From: Trueperaceae bacterium
Lineage (GTDB): Bacteria; Deinococcota; Deinococci; Deinococcales; Trueperaceae
Length of the DNA stretch: 64,000 nucleotides
Assembly: GCA_023954415.1 (NCBI GenBank)
Contig: JAMLIB010000006.1
Location: forward strand, 62,001 to 126,000
Reading direction: 5' to 3'
This document shows positions 9,365-18,151 of the stretch, in pieces. Under the pieces are notes generated by a model. The model ran no database searches and was not told where the DNA came from. It saw only the letters and a program-made list of their open reading frames with translations. The stretch's first letter is position 1. Every line of letters starts with the position of its first letter. Both the position numbers and the translations under genes were made by a program.

Positions 9365-10123
9365 ATGTCTCTCTCATGGCACGCTCTCATCATCGGTCTG
9401 GCAGGCGGGTTCTTCGGGAGCATGGTCGGCCTCGGGGGAGCCGTCGTCATGATCCCGCTCATGACCGGCTGGGCGAAGATAAGCCAGCACAAGGCGCACG
9501 CCACGAGCCTAATAGCGGTCGTGTTCACCGGGCTCGTCGGGGCTTGGGCCTACGCGGGCGATGGCAAGCTGGACTGGGGCATCGCCGTCACCGTCGGCGT
9601 GGCGGCCGTGGTCACCTCGATCATCGCCGCGGCCTACTCGGCGAAGGTCCCCGCCGGTCTGCTGAAGAAGATCTTCGGTGGTCTGCTCGTCGCCGCCGCC
9701 GTCTTGCTCATCTCCGGGCTCGAGGTCTCCGGCACGGGCATCGGGGGCGCCTGGCGGATCCCTTCCGCGCTCCTCCTCGGCCTCATGTCCGGCACCCTGA
9801 CGGGCCTGCTAGGCATCGGGGGCGGCGCTTTCGTCGTGCCGCTGCTCGTGTTCGCGTTCGGCCTGCCGCAGCACATCGCGCAAGGCACCAGCCTGGCGGT
9901 CATGATCCCGGCGGGCATCGCCGGTACCCTGGTGCATGCCCGGGCCGGGCGCCTGGACCCGAAGCTCGCGGTGGGCCTCATCATCGGGGTCGCCATCGGC
10001 GCGTTCGGCGGCGGCAAGCTCGCGCTCCTCACGCCCGAGCGGCCGCTTCAGATCATCTTCGGGCTTATCCTGTTATGGACGGGAGCGCGGTACCTGCTTC
10101 CGAGGCGCAAGCCGACGCCATGA
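9365..10123 (+). CDS. TauE/SafE family sulfite exporter-like membrane protein
   Basis: A 252-residue polytopic inner-membrane protein with about eight hydrophobic segments in two halves, each with the family's Gly-rich motif (GGFFGSMVGLGGAVVMIPL and SGTLTGLLGIGGGAFVVPLL). Family members export sulfite, sulfoacetate or other small organosulfur anions, or act as permeases of unknown substrate. The frame extends upstream to 9209, but that part is not hydrophobic and overlaps the divergent promoter region. The start is therefore placed at ATG 9365 (or GTG 9362). No sulfur-metabolism gene is adjacent, so the substrate stays open. Confidence 0.88.
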   Translation: MSLSWHALIIGLAGGFFGSMVGLGGAVVMIPLMTGWAKISQHKAHATSLIAVVFTGLVGAWAYAGDGKLDWGIAVTVGVAAVVTSIIAAAYSAKVPAGLLKKIFGGLLVAAAVLLISGLEVSGTGIGGAWRIPSALLLGLMSGTLTGLLGIGGGAFVVPLLVFAFGLPQHIAQGTSLAVMIPAGIAGTLVHARAGRLDPKLAVGLIIGVAIGAFGGGKLALLTPERPLQIIFGLILLWTGARYLLPRRKPTP

Positions 10124-10201
10124 AGCGCCCGCCCCGGCCGACGTGGTCAGGGCGTCCCGGCACCGCCGGAGGGAGCGACTCGACCCTGATGGATAGAGAC
10201 G

Positions 10202-11956
10202 ATGGATCGGCGCCGAGGCACCCCTTCAGGCCCCAGCCTGACCGTTCTGCCGGTCTCCGTCGCCGTCGGGCGGGGGAGGCTGAGCGTCTGGGACGCCGTG
10301 GCCTTCTGCGTCCTGCTGGCCGTCCTCGCGCTGGTGGCGCTCGGCGGTAGAGGAGCGTTCGCGGAGCTTGGCGCGGCCGAGGCCGGCGCGCGCTCCCTCG
10401 ATCCCCGCTCGCTGCCGTGGTACGCGGCGCGTACGAGCCTGCGCATGGTCATCGCCCTCGGCGCGTCGTTCCTGTTCACCCTTGGCTACGCGACCCTAGC
10501 CGCCAAGAACCGCCGGGCGGGCGCCTTCCTCATCCCGCTTCTCGACGTCCTGCAGTCCGTGCCCGTTCTAGGCTTCGTGTCCGTCGCCACCCTGTTCTTC
10601 TTGAACCTCACGCCCGGTCGCGTGTTCGGCGCCGAGCTCGTGGCGCTGTTCGCCATCTTCACGAGCCAGGCCTGGAACATGACCTTCAGCCTCTACGCGT
10701 CGCTGCTGAGCGTCCCTAAGGAGTTGGAGGAGGTCGGGCGCTCGTTCATGCTCGGCGCCTCGGCCCGGTTCTGGCGCATCGAGCTGCCTTACGCGCTGCC
10801 GCCGCTCGTGTGGAACGCCATGGTGTCGATGTCCGGCGCCTGGTTCTTCGTCGTCGCCGCGGAGTCGATCGCGGTCGGCAACACGACGATCGACCTACCC
10901 GGCGTCGGCACCTACATCGCCTCGGCGCTCGCGGCCCGCGACCTCGCCGCCGTCGGCTGGGCGATCCTGACCATGGCATGCGTGATCCTCGCGTACGACG
11001 TGCTCCTCTTCCGCCCCCTCGTGGCGTGGTCCGCGCGCTTCCGGTACGACACCGGCTACGGCGGGGGCGAGGAGGAGGCCTCCGTCGTCTACCGGGCGCT
11101 GACGCGCTCGCGCCTGGTGCGCGGCGTGGTCGCGCGCCTGGCGGCGTCGACGCCGCGCCGGAGACCGACGGCGCCACCGCGCCCGGCGCTTCCGAGCGAC
11201 CCGGCGAGGGAGCGCCGCCTGGACGCGGTCTTCGGCTGCGTGGCCGGCGGCGCCGCGCTCACGTGCCTGGTGTTGGCGTGGCGCTACCTCGGCGACGCCG
11301 TGTCCGCCGCCGAGGCGTGGCGCGTGGTGGTGCTCGGCTCCTACACGGCGCTGCGCGTGTTCGTGCTGGTGGGCGTCGCGAGCCTGGTATGGGTGCCGAT
11401 CGCCGTCCACGTCGGCCTGCGCCCGCGCCTGCGCGCGCTCGTGCAGCCCGCCGCGCAGGTCCTCGCGGCGTTCCCCGCCAACCTCCTGTTCCCGCTCGCC
11501 GTCTGGGCCATCGTCAGGTACGGGCTGGACCCCAACGTCTGGCTCAGCCCGCTGATGATCTTGGGGACGCAGTGGTACATCCTCTTCAACGTCGCGGCCG
11601 GCGCAGCCGGCATACCGAGCGAGCTACGCGACGTCTCCGCCGGCTTCCACGTGCGGGGCTGGCTCTGGTGGCGCAAGGTCGCCCTGCCGGCGGTCGCCTC
11701 GACCTTCCTGACCGGCGTCGTCACGGCCTCCGGCGGCGCCTGGAACGCCAGCATCGTGGCCGAGCTCGTCCACTGGGGCGACGAGACCATCGAGGCGGCC
11801 GGACTCGGGGCCTACATCGTGAAGGCCACGACGGACGGCGACGGCGCGCGCATCGTGCTCGGCATCGCCGTGATGAGCCTCTACGTCGTACTCATCAACC
11901 GCGCGGTCTGGGAGCCGCTGCGACGGCATGTCGCCAGGCGCTTCCGCCTAGAGTGA
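10202..11956 (+). CDS. ABC transporter permease with two fused BPD transmembrane domains
   Basis: A 584-residue membrane protein with two binding-protein-dependent permease domains in tandem (about 70-280 and 370-575). Each has its EAA loop: ELEEVGRSFMLGASARFWRI and ELRDVSAGFHVRGWLWWRKV. A charged linker of about 50 residues joins them. Such fused NitT/TauT-type permeases replace the usual dimer. Its ATPase starts 4 nt after the stop. No solute-binding protein gene is nearby. Substrate is unknown; family relatives are loosely annotated as nitrate, sulfonate or bicarbonate transporters. Confidence 0.9.
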   Translation: MDRRRGTPSGPSLTVLPVSVAVGRGRLSVWDAVAFCVLLAVLALVALGGRGAFAELGAAEAGARSLDPRSLPWYAARTSLRMVIALGASFLFTLGYATLAAKNRRAGAFLIPLLDVLQSVPVLGFVSVATLFFLNLTPGRVFGAELVALFAIFTSQAWNMTFSLYASLLSVPKELEEVGRSFMLGASARFWRIELPYALPPLVWNAMVSMSGAWFFVVAAESIAVGNTTIDLPGVGTYIASALAARDLAAVGWAILTMACVILAYDVLLFRPLVAWSARFRYDTGYGGGEEEASVVYRALTRSRLVRGVVARLAASTPRRRPTAPPRPALPSDPARERRLDAVFGCVAGGAALTCLVLAWRYLGDAVSAAEAWRVVVLGSYTALRVFVLVGVASLVWVPIAVHVGLRPRLRALVQPAAQVLAAFPANLLFPLAVWAIVRYGLDPNVWLSPLMILGTQWYILFNVAAGAAGIPSELRDVSAGFHVRGWLWWRKVALPAVASTFLTGVVTASGGAWNASIVAELVHWGDETIEAAGLGAYIVKATTDGDGARIVLGIAVMSLYVVLINRAVWEPLRRHVARRFRLE

Positions 11957-11960
11957 GGGC

Positions 11961-13265
11961 ATGGAGATGGCCGACATGGAGATCGTACGGCTCGCGGGGG
12001 TCGGCAAGACCTTCGCTCGCCCGGGCGCGCAGCCGCTCGTGGTCCTGGAGGGCGTCTCGCTCACGTTGCGCCGGGGAGAGATCGTCGGCATAGTCGGCCG
12101 GTCCGGCTCCGGCAAGAGCACGCTCCTCAGGGTCATAGCGGGCCTGACGCAGGCCACCGCGGGCTCCGTCGCGTACCGGGGCGAAGCCGTGGTGGGACCG
12201 CCGCCCGGCGTGGCGATGGTCTTCCAGAGCTTCGCCCTCCTCCCGTGGCTCACCGTGCTCGGGAACGTGGAGCTGGGCCTCCAGGCGCTCGGCGCGAGCA
12301 GGGAAGAGACGCGGGCGCGCGCCATGGAAGCCATCGACCTCATCGGCCTCGACGGCTTCGAGCAGGCCTTCCCCCGCGAGCTCTCCGGCGGCATGCGCCA
12401 GCGCGTGGGGATCGCGCGGGCCCTCGTCGTCCACCCTGAGGTCCTGCTGATGGACGAGCCGTTCTCCGCCCTCGACGTGCTCACGGCCGAGGCGCTACGC
12501 GGGGAGCTCCTCGAGCTCTGGTCGACGGGCCGCCTGCCCACCTCCGTCATCGTCCTCGTCACCCACAACATCGAGGAGGCCGTCCTCATGTGCGACCGCG
12601 TCCTGGTCTTCGCCAGCCGGCCCGGCCGGGTGGCGGCGGAGGTCGCCGTCGACCTGCCCCACCCCCGCGACAAGACCGACCCGCGCTTCGGGAGGCTCGT
12701 CGAACGCCTCTACTCCGAGCTCGCCGGGCTCACCGTGCCGCGTGCGGCTACGCCACCCGCCGGTGTCCAGGAGCTCTTCCGGCACCTTCCGCACGCCTCG
12801 CCCGGCCTGATGGCCGGCCTCATCGAGGCGCTGGTCGAGCGCCCGTACTCGGGCCATGCCGACCTGCCGGTGTTCGCGCACGCGCTGCGCATGGAGGTCG
12901 ACGACCTCTTCCCGGCGGCGGAGGCTCTGCAGCTGCTAGGGTTCGTGCGCTTGGAAGGGGGCGACATGATCATCACCGGCGCCGGGAGGCGGTTCGAGGA
13001 AGCCGATGGGGACGACCGCAAGGCCCTGTTCGCGGAGGCCCTCGTCGGCCGCGTGCCCCTGGTCGCCCACCTCCTCGAGGTCCTGGAGGCGGCTCCCGAG
13101 CATCGCGCCCCTTACGGGAAGCTGCTGACTGAGCTGGAGCAGGGGCTCGCCCCGCACGCTGCCGAGGAGACGTTGCGCACGGCGATCACCTGGAGCCGCT
13201 ACGCCGAGCTCGTCGAGTACGACGACGGCACCCGGACTCTCGGCTTGGAGAAGGAGCCGGTGTGA
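11961..13265 (+). CDS. ABC transporter ATP-binding protein with C-terminal AAA-associated domain
   Basis: A 434-residue ATPase partner of the fused permease. Residues 1-260 form a NitT/TauT-type ABC domain: Walker A GRSGSGKS (46-53), Q-loop VFQSFALLPWLTV, signature LSGGMRQRVGIARAL, Walker B VLLMDEPFSALD and H-loop VTHNIEEAV. Residues from about 275 to the end match the AAA-associated C-terminal extension typical of this subclass (FRHLPHASPGLMAGLIEALVE and following), proposed to be regulatory. Its start codons (ATG 11961, 11967, 11976) are ambiguous; 11961 is used. The stop overlaps the GTG of the TrhA-like gene. Confidence 0.92.
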   Translation: MEMADMEIVRLAGVGKTFARPGAQPLVVLEGVSLTLRRGEIVGIVGRSGSGKSTLLRVIAGLTQATAGSVAYRGEAVVGPPPGVAMVFQSFALLPWLTVLGNVELGLQALGASREETRARAMEAIDLIGLDGFEQAFPRELSGGMRQRVGIARALVVHPEVLLMDEPFSALDVLTAEALRGELLELWSTGRLPTSVIVLVTHNIEEAVLMCDRVLVFASRPGRVAAEVAVDLPHPRDKTDPRFGRLVERLYSELAGLTVPRAATPPAGVQELFRHLPHASPGLMAGLIEALVERPYSGHADLPVFAHALRMEVDDLFPAAEALQLLGFVRLEGGDMIITGAGRRFEEADGDDRKALFAEALVGRVPLVAHLLEVLEAAPEHRAPYGKLLTELEQGLAPHAAEETLRTAITWSRYAELVEYDDGTRTLGLEKEPV

Positions 13266-13939
13266 ACGCCGCCTGGAGCAGGGCGCTCGTCCGGGCCTTC
13301 AAGGAGCCCGTCAACGCCCTCACCCACCTGGCCGGCGCCGTCCTGGCCGTCGGGGCCACGGTAGCGCTGGCGGTCCTGGCGCGGGGCGACGCCATGGCGG
13401 TGGCGGCGTTCCTGGTCTTCGGCGCGACCTCCGTGCTGCTGTTCACGGCGAGCACCCTCCTGCACGCCGTGCGCGCCGGGCCCGGCGCCGAGCGGTGGTT
13501 GAGGCGCTTCGATCATGGAGCCATCTACCTGCTCATCGCGGGCTCCTACACCCCCATCACGCTGGTGGCCCTGCAGCCCCAGCGCGCCACTTTGGGCTGG
13601 TGGCTGTTCGCGCTCGTCTGGCTCTGCGCCGTCGGCGGCCTCGTGTTCAAGACGTTCTGGCTGAACGCCCCGCGCTGGCTCAGCACGGCCCTCTACCTCG
13701 CCATGGGCTGGCTCGTCGTCCTCGCGATCGTGCCCGTGGCAAGGTCGCTCGGCACGGCGAACACCGTCTGGCTCGGTCTCGGCGGGCTGTTCTACAGCGT
13801 GGGCGCGGTGATCTACGCGCTCAAGCGACCCCGCCTGTGGCCGGGCGTGTTCGGCTTCCACGAGCTCTGGCACCTGTTCGTGCTGGCGGGCTGGGGCTGC
13901 CACCTCGTGATGATGGTGCGCTTAGGCGTCGGCGTATGA
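13262..13939 (+). CDS. trhA: TrhA / hemolysin III (PAQR) family membrane protein
   Basis: A 225-residue seven-helix membrane protein of the hemolysin III/PAQR family. Signature elements are NALTHLAGAVLAVGA at the N-terminus, S-x3-H (STLLHAV), FDHGAIYLLIAGSYTP and the C-terminal FHELWHLFVLAGWGCH. The conserved His and Asp residues form the proposed metal site. Bacterial members have been linked to membrane homeostasis. The GTG start overlaps the ATPase stop by 4 nt (GTGTGA), so it is translationally coupled to the ABC transporter. I do not know whether that reflects shared function. Confidence 0.92.
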   Translation: MNAAWSRALVRAFKEPVNALTHLAGAVLAVGATVALAVLARGDAMAVAAFLVFGATSVLLFTASTLLHAVRAGPGAERWLRRFDHGAIYLLIAGSYTPITLVALQPQRATLGWWLFALVWLCAVGGLVFKTFWLNAPRWLSTALYLAMGWLVVLAIVPVARSLGTANTVWLGLGGLFYSVGAVIYALKRPRLWPGVFGFHELWHLFVLAGWGCHLVMMVRLGVGV

Positions 13940-13966
13940 CCCATGCGCGGCCGGCGCGACACACCC

Positions 13967-13987
13967 TATAACCCGCGTATAACCCGC
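13967..13987. repeat. tandem direct repeat TATAACCCGC, 11-bp period
   Basis: Two identical copies of TATAACCCGC at 13967-13976 and 13978-13987 are one helical turn apart and about 85 nt upstream of the stalk-domain gene. This could be an operator, overlapping -10 elements (TATAAC), or chance. Confidence 0.5.
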
Positions 13988-14072
13988 ACCGCCCTAGGCT
14001 GCCCCATGCCAGGCTCGGCGGGCCGCGGGTGCGTAGCGTCCCACGTCAGCGACCGCGCCCCGGAGGTGCACA

Positions 14073-14876
14073 GTGAAACGGACCCTCATCGCCATCACGT
14101 TGACCTTCTCCACCCTCGCGGGCACCAGCCTCGCCCAGGAGTACACCGTCACGGTCGACGGCGCGCGGTCGTCGCTCACGGCCGTGACCGTGAACGGCGT
14201 GGTGTACGTGCCCCTCCAGGCCCTCACCGACGTCGGCGTGGTGGCCACCTTCGACGGCGGCGCCCTGGCACTGACCCTACCCCCGAAGGCGGCCGGCGGC
14301 GCCGATCAACGGGAGTCGGTGGAGGGCTGCCTCCGTCAGGACCTCTTCAACGGCGTCTGGCGCGTGCGCGTGACGGGCGTGGAGCGCCTGACGGGCGACA
14401 GGCGGGGCTGGGGGGTCACCGTGGAGCTGCGTAACGGCACCACCACCACGCTGATGCCGGTGGACGCCGGCGCCGACCCGACGGGCGAGGGCATCCAGCT
14501 CGTGCTCGCCGACGGCAGGATCCTGGAGGCCGACCCTTACGACGTCCAGCAGCTCACGTTCGCGAGCCTGCCACAGGGCGGCGGGCTCACCCACGAGCTG
14601 CTCTTCTACGTCCCGGACGGCGCGGCGCTGGGCGAGCCGGACAAGTTCCTGTTCGAGTTGCAGGCGGACGGCATCGGCTTCACGCCGCAACAGGCCGGGG
14701 TGGCGTTCACGGTTCCCAACCCGAGCCTGAGGGTGAGGCTCGGCTGCGGCATGTTAGGCGGCTCCGGGAGACAGGGCACGCCGGGGCGCCAGGACGCCCC
14801 GCGCCGCATGCCTAGAAGGGTGCGCGCCGACCGTGTCACCGGGTCGGCGCGCGCACGAGCCCGTCCACCGAGCTAG
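14073..14876 (+). CDS. secreted protein with copper amine oxidase-type stalk domain
   Basis: A 267-residue exported protein. The signal peptide covers about residues 1-21 (MKRTLIAITLTFSTLAGTSLA, cleaved before QEY). It is followed by a stalk-type module (VTVNGVVYVPLQALTDVGV, typical of the copper amine oxidase N-terminal-like domain) and a beta-rich region I do not recognise. The GTG start has a good Shine-Dalgarno sequence (GGAGGTG, 4 nt upstream). The last 35-40 residues turn Arg/Gly/Pro-rich and are encoded across two GC-rich hairpins, which suggests a lost stop codon or frameshift. The TAG overlaps the stop of the convergent gene. Confidence 0.75.
   Translation: MKRTLIAITLTFSTLAGTSLAQEYTVTVDGARSSLTAVTVNGVVYVPLQALTDVGVVATFDGGALALTLPPKAAGGADQRESVEGCLRQDLFNGVWRVRVTGVERLTGDRRGWGVTVELRNGTTTTLMPVDAGADPTGEGIQLVLADGRILEADPYDVQQLTFASLPQGGGLTHELLFYVPDGAALGEPDKFLFELQADGIGFTPQQAGVAFTVPNPSLRVRLGCGMLGGSGRQGTPGRQDAPRRMPRRVRADRVTGSARARARPPS
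14783..14856. terminator. two GC-rich hairpins between convergent genes
   Basis: GGGGCG (14783-14788) pairs with CGCCCC (14795-14800). A 9-bp stem GCGCCGACC (14824-14832) pairs with GGTCGGCGC (14842-14850) and has GC-rich flanks. There is no long T tract. The position between convergent genes suggests a bidirectional terminator, although the hairpins fall inside the 3' end of the upstream reading frame. Confidence 0.45.
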
Positions 14877-16420
14877 AACCGCTCGGTGACCGTCTTCATC
14901 TCCATGAAGTTGCGCAGGTAGTCGGGGCCACCCGCCTTCGTGTTCGAGCCGGACATCTTGAAGCCGCCGAACGGCTGGACGCCGACCAGCGCGCCCGTGA
15001 TCTTGCGGTTGAGGTAGAGGTTGCCGGCCTGGAACTCGCGGCGCGCCTTCTCGAGGTTGCGCCTGTCCTTGCTGATCACGCCGCCCGTGAGGGCGTACAT
15101 GCTGCCGTTCGCGATCTCGAGGGCGTGGTCGAAGTCGCGCGCGCGCAGCACGCTCACGACCGGCCCGAAGATCTCGTCGCACGCGATGCTCGCGCCGACG
15201 GGCACGTCGGCGAACACCGTCGGCCGTATGAACCAGCCGTCGCCACCCGCCGGGCCTCCGCCCGTCAGGAGCCGCGCCTCGCTCTTGCCCGTCTCGATGT
15301 AGCCCAGGATCTTCTCGTACTGCCGCTCGTTGATGACGGCGGCGACGTCGTGGTTCTCGTCGGCCGGCCCGACGCTCAAGGCCTCGGTGAGCGCCTTCAC
15401 GCGTTCCAACACGGCGTCGTACACGGCGTCGACCACGATGAGCCTGCTCATGGCGGAGCACTTCTGGCCCTGGAACCCGAACGCGCTGGCCACGGCAGAG
15501 GCGGCCGCCAGCTCGACGTCCGCCGAGGCGTCGACGATGAGCGCGTCCTTGCCGCCCATCTCGAGGAACGCCCTCTTGAGCCAATGCTGGCCGGGGTGCA
15601 CCTTGGCCGAGCGCTCGAAGATGCGCACACCCGTCGCGACGGAGCCCGTGAAGTTGACGAAGCGCGTGCGCGGGTGGTCGACGAGGGCGTCGCCCAGGAC
15701 GGCGTCGTCGCCCGTGAGCAGGTTGATGACGCCGGCAGGGAAGCCGGCCTCGGCCACGAGCTCCATGAACTTCGCCGCGATGACGGGCGTGGCGGGGGAG
15801 GGCTTGATGATGACGGTGTTGCCGACGACGACGGGGCCGACGGCGGTGCCGACGAGGATGGCCAGCAGGAAGTTCCACGGCGGGATCACGAGACCGACGC
15901 CCATGGGCTGGAAGGTCGTCGTGTTCTCCTCGCCTGGATGGTCGTACGTAGGCAGCGGCTCCGCGAGGGGCAGCGCAGTGCGCGCGTAGTACTCGCAGAA
16001 GTCGATGGCCTCGGCCACGTCGGCGATCGCCTCGAGGTAGTTCTTGGACGCCTCGAACACGAGCCAGGCGGCCAGCTCCTCGCGCCGGCGCCGCATGATG
16101 GCGGCGAGCTTGACGAGCAGCCGCGCCCGCTCGGCCATGCCCCAGCGCGACCAGTCGGCGTAGGCCTCCCACGCCGCGTCCATGGCGCGTTCGATCTCGC
16201 GCGGGTCGGCCTTGGCGACGCGCCCGACGAGCCGGTCCTTGCTGGAGGGGTCGTACGACTCGAGGAAGGCTCCCGTCACGACATGCTCGCCGCCGATGGT
16301 GAGCGGGTAGTCGCGGCCCAGCTGCGCCCTCACGCCCTCGAGGGCGCGCTTGAAGCTCGCCAGGGTGGCGGGATCGGAGAAATCAGCGAACGGTTCGTTG
16401 CGATAAGGTTCGAAGAGCAT
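14873..16420 (-). CDS. pruA: L-glutamate gamma-semialdehyde (P5C) dehydrogenase
   Basis: A 515-residue aldehyde dehydrogenase superfamily enzyme of the P5CDH type, oxidising glutamate semialdehyde to glutamate with NAD+. It shows PPWNFLLAILVGTAVGPVVV, the NAD-binding FTGSVATGVRI, the catalytic Glu region LEMGGKDALIVD and the nucleophile Cys in GQKCSAMSRLIV, ending with QPFGGFKMSGSNTKAGGPDY, a segment characteristic of P5CDH. The ATG has a strong Shine-Dalgarno sequence (GGGAGGA). It lies 67 nt downstream of the proline dehydrogenase gene, completing proline catabolism in one operon of two separate enzymes rather than a fused PutA. Confidence 0.95.
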   Translation of the reverse strand: MLFEPYRNEPFADFSDPATLASFKRALEGVRAQLGRDYPLTIGGEHVVTGAFLESYDPSSKDRLVGRVAKADPREIERAMDAAWEAYADWSRWGMAERARLLVKLAAIMRRRREELAAWLVFEASKNYLEAIADVAEAIDFCEYYARTALPLAEPLPTYDHPGEENTTTFQPMGVGLVIPPWNFLLAILVGTAVGPVVVGNTVIIKPSPATPVIAAKFMELVAEAGFPAGVINLLTGDDAVLGDALVDHPRTRFVNFTGSVATGVRIFERSAKVHPGQHWLKRAFLEMGGKDALIVDASADVELAAASAVASAFGFQGQKCSAMSRLIVVDAVYDAVLERVKALTEALSVGPADENHDVAAVINERQYEKILGYIETGKSEARLLTGGGPAGGDGWFIRPTVFADVPVGASIACDEIFGPVVSVLRARDFDHALEIANGSMYALTGGVISKDRRNLEKARREFQAGNLYLNRKITGALVGVQPFGGFKMSGSNTKAGGPDYLRNFMEMKTVTERF

Positions 16421-16487
16421 CTAGGTGGTCCTCCCTGAGTGATGGCACCGCCCCTGGAGCTAGGGGGGGCGCGGCGGTCGATCGTCT

Positions 16488-17432
16488 TCAGCCGAACAGC
16501 CCGCGCGCCACGAAGGCGAGGTTGGCGGGGCGTTCGGCCAGCCTGCGGCTGAAGTAGCCGTACCAATCCGATCCGAAAGGGACGTACACGCGCACCGGCA
16601 GCCCGGAGGCGCTGAGACGCTCCTGGAGCTGCGGCTTCACGCCGTAGAGCATCTGCACCTCGTACCGGTCCTGGCCAAGCGCAGCGCCATGGGCGTAAGC
16701 GAGCAGCTCGCGCTGCAGGCCCTCGTCGTGCGTGGCGACGTTGAGCTTGAGGCCCGCCCCGAGGGCGCGGTAGGCGAGGGCGCGGTAGGCCTCCTCGATG
16801 CCGGCCACGTCCTGGATGGCGTGCTCGGCCGTCTCGCGGTAGGCGCCCTTCACGAGCCGCAAAGCCGTGGTGACGTCCGGGTAGGTGCCGGCAAGGCCGA
16901 TCAGGCGGTCCAGGTCGTCGGGGGTGCGGAAGAGGTAGCTCTGCAGCACGGTGCTCACGTGGTGGTGCCCGGCACGCCTCAAGGCCTCGTAGAGGTCGAG
17001 CGTGCCGCTCACGTAAGGCGTGTTCTCCATGTCTAGGCAGAGGTGGCCGCCGGCGGCCCCGATGGCGCTCGCGACGCCGTCGGCCAGCTCGAGCGCGAGC
17101 TCCGCCCCGACGCCGAGGCCGAGCTGCGTCGGCTTGACGCTGAAGTACGGCTCCACGCCGCTCGCGCGCGCGACGGCGACGCACTCCTTCACGGCGTCCG
17201 CCACCGCCCGCGAGGCGCTCTCGCTCTCGACGAACTCGCCTAGCAGGTCGAGGATCACGTGCCTGCCGCTCGCCTGGATGGCGAGAAGCGCGGGCACGGC
17301 GGACCGGATGTCCTCACCCGCCACGAAGCGCCCGACGCCGAGGCGCCAGCCGTAGCGGCCTATCACCGACTTGACGGGCTTCGCGCCGGCGATGGCCAGG
17401 GTGGCGTTGCGGTAGATAGCGGCCAGGTCCAT
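16488..17432 (-). CDS. proline dehydrogenase (monofunctional)
   Basis: A 314-residue FAD-dependent PRODH with the TIM-barrel fold, oxidising proline to pyrroline-5-carboxylate. Key segments are DMENTPYVSGT, RLVKGAYRE (substrate/FAD contact), ATHDEGL and the C-terminal YVPFGSDWYGYFSRRLAERP, the signature helix with the Arg pair that binds the proline carboxylate. Length agrees with short bacterial PRODH. It is first gene of the prodh-pruA operon. TAGAAT (reverse complement of 17447-17452) lies 14 nt before the ATG as a candidate -10. Confidence 0.94.
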   Translation of the reverse strand: MDLAAIYRNATLAIAGAKPVKSVIGRYGWRLGVGRFVAGEDIRSAVPALLAIQASGRHVILDLLGEFVESESASRAVADAVKECVAVARASGVEPYFSVKPTQLGLGVGAELALELADGVASAIGAAGGHLCLDMENTPYVSGTLDLYEALRRAGHHHVSTVLQSYLFRTPDDLDRLIGLAGTYPDVTTALRLVKGAYRETAEHAIQDVAGIEEAYRALAYRALGAGLKLNVATHDEGLQRELLAYAHGAALGQDRYEVQMLYGVKPQLQERLSASGLPVRVYVPFGSDWYGYFSRRLAERPANLAFVARGLFG

Positions 17433-17584
17433 GTCTTCCGTAGGCGATTCTACCTGTGAGAGAGCCCACGACCTGTGGTCGGGCGAGGGGGAGTAAACAT
17501 TCGAACAGTGGCGGTAGGCCCCCGCTGATAACTTGGCTCAAGCCCGCCGCTCGGCGGGGCGACCGCCTTCAGGTGAGGAGTTAC

Positions 17585-18151
17585 GTGAGACTCTATTTCG
17601 TACGCCACGGTGAGACGGACTACGGCCTCGTCGAGGCGCGCGGCGCCCGCGGCGTCGCCAAGGAGTTCGCGCCCCTCACGGCCCTGGGGCGTATCCAGAT
17701 AGACACCATCGCTCGCGACTACCGACTCCGCGAGGCCGAAGCCATACTGTGCAGCACCTACACGCGCGCCCTGGAGTCCGCCGCGCTCCTCAGCCGCGCC
17801 ATCAACAAGCCCCTGTACGTCGAGCACGACCTGCACGAGTGGCTGCCGCAGAAGGACCCGCTGGCGGAGATCGACCCGAAGAGCTTCGAGCGCGCCCGCC
17901 AGAGCCTCTCCGGCACGCGCATGGAGGAGGACGCGCCCTGGGAGTCGGTCGATGAGGTGCGCGACCGCGTCCTGGCCGTGCTGAAGCGTTACCGCCGCTT
18001 CCAGACGCTCGTCGTCGTCACCCACGGTGTCGTCATCGGCAGCCTGGTCGGCGTGCAGCGGCTCGTGGACCACGCCGAGATCGTCCCGTTCGACCTCGAC
18101 GTCGACGGTCCGCTCCGGGCGCCTCACGGCGGCGAGCGGGTGCCGCGGTGA
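17585..18151 (+). CDS. histidine phosphatase family protein
   Basis: A 188-residue protein of the phosphoglycerate mutase-like branch. The N-terminal RHGET (H8 is the phosphorylated residue) and the second catalytic His in VVTHGVVIG are present, with C-S-x-Y-T-R-A-L-E-S (SSTYTRALESA-like: CSTYTRALESAALL) between. The frame continues upstream, but the start is set at GTG 17585 because AGGTGAGGAG precedes it and the RHG motif must be near the N-terminus. The stop overlaps the GNAT start (GTGA). The substrate cannot be assigned. Confidence 0.88.
   Translation: MRLYFVRHGETDYGLVEARGARGVAKEFAPLTALGRIQIDTIARDYRLREAEAILCSTYTRALESAALLSRAINKPLYVEHDLHEWLPQKDPLAEIDPKSFERARQSLSGTRMEEDAPWESVDEVRDRVLAVLKRYRRFQTLVVVTHGVVIGSLVGVQRLVDHAEIVPFDLDVDGPLRAPHGGERVPR

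Noticed and set aside
9238-9528. N-terminal extension of the SRAP protein to 9528
   Set aside because: SRAP proteins need Cys at position 2; only the start at 9237 gives MCGR. The extension also overlaps the divergent TauE gene.
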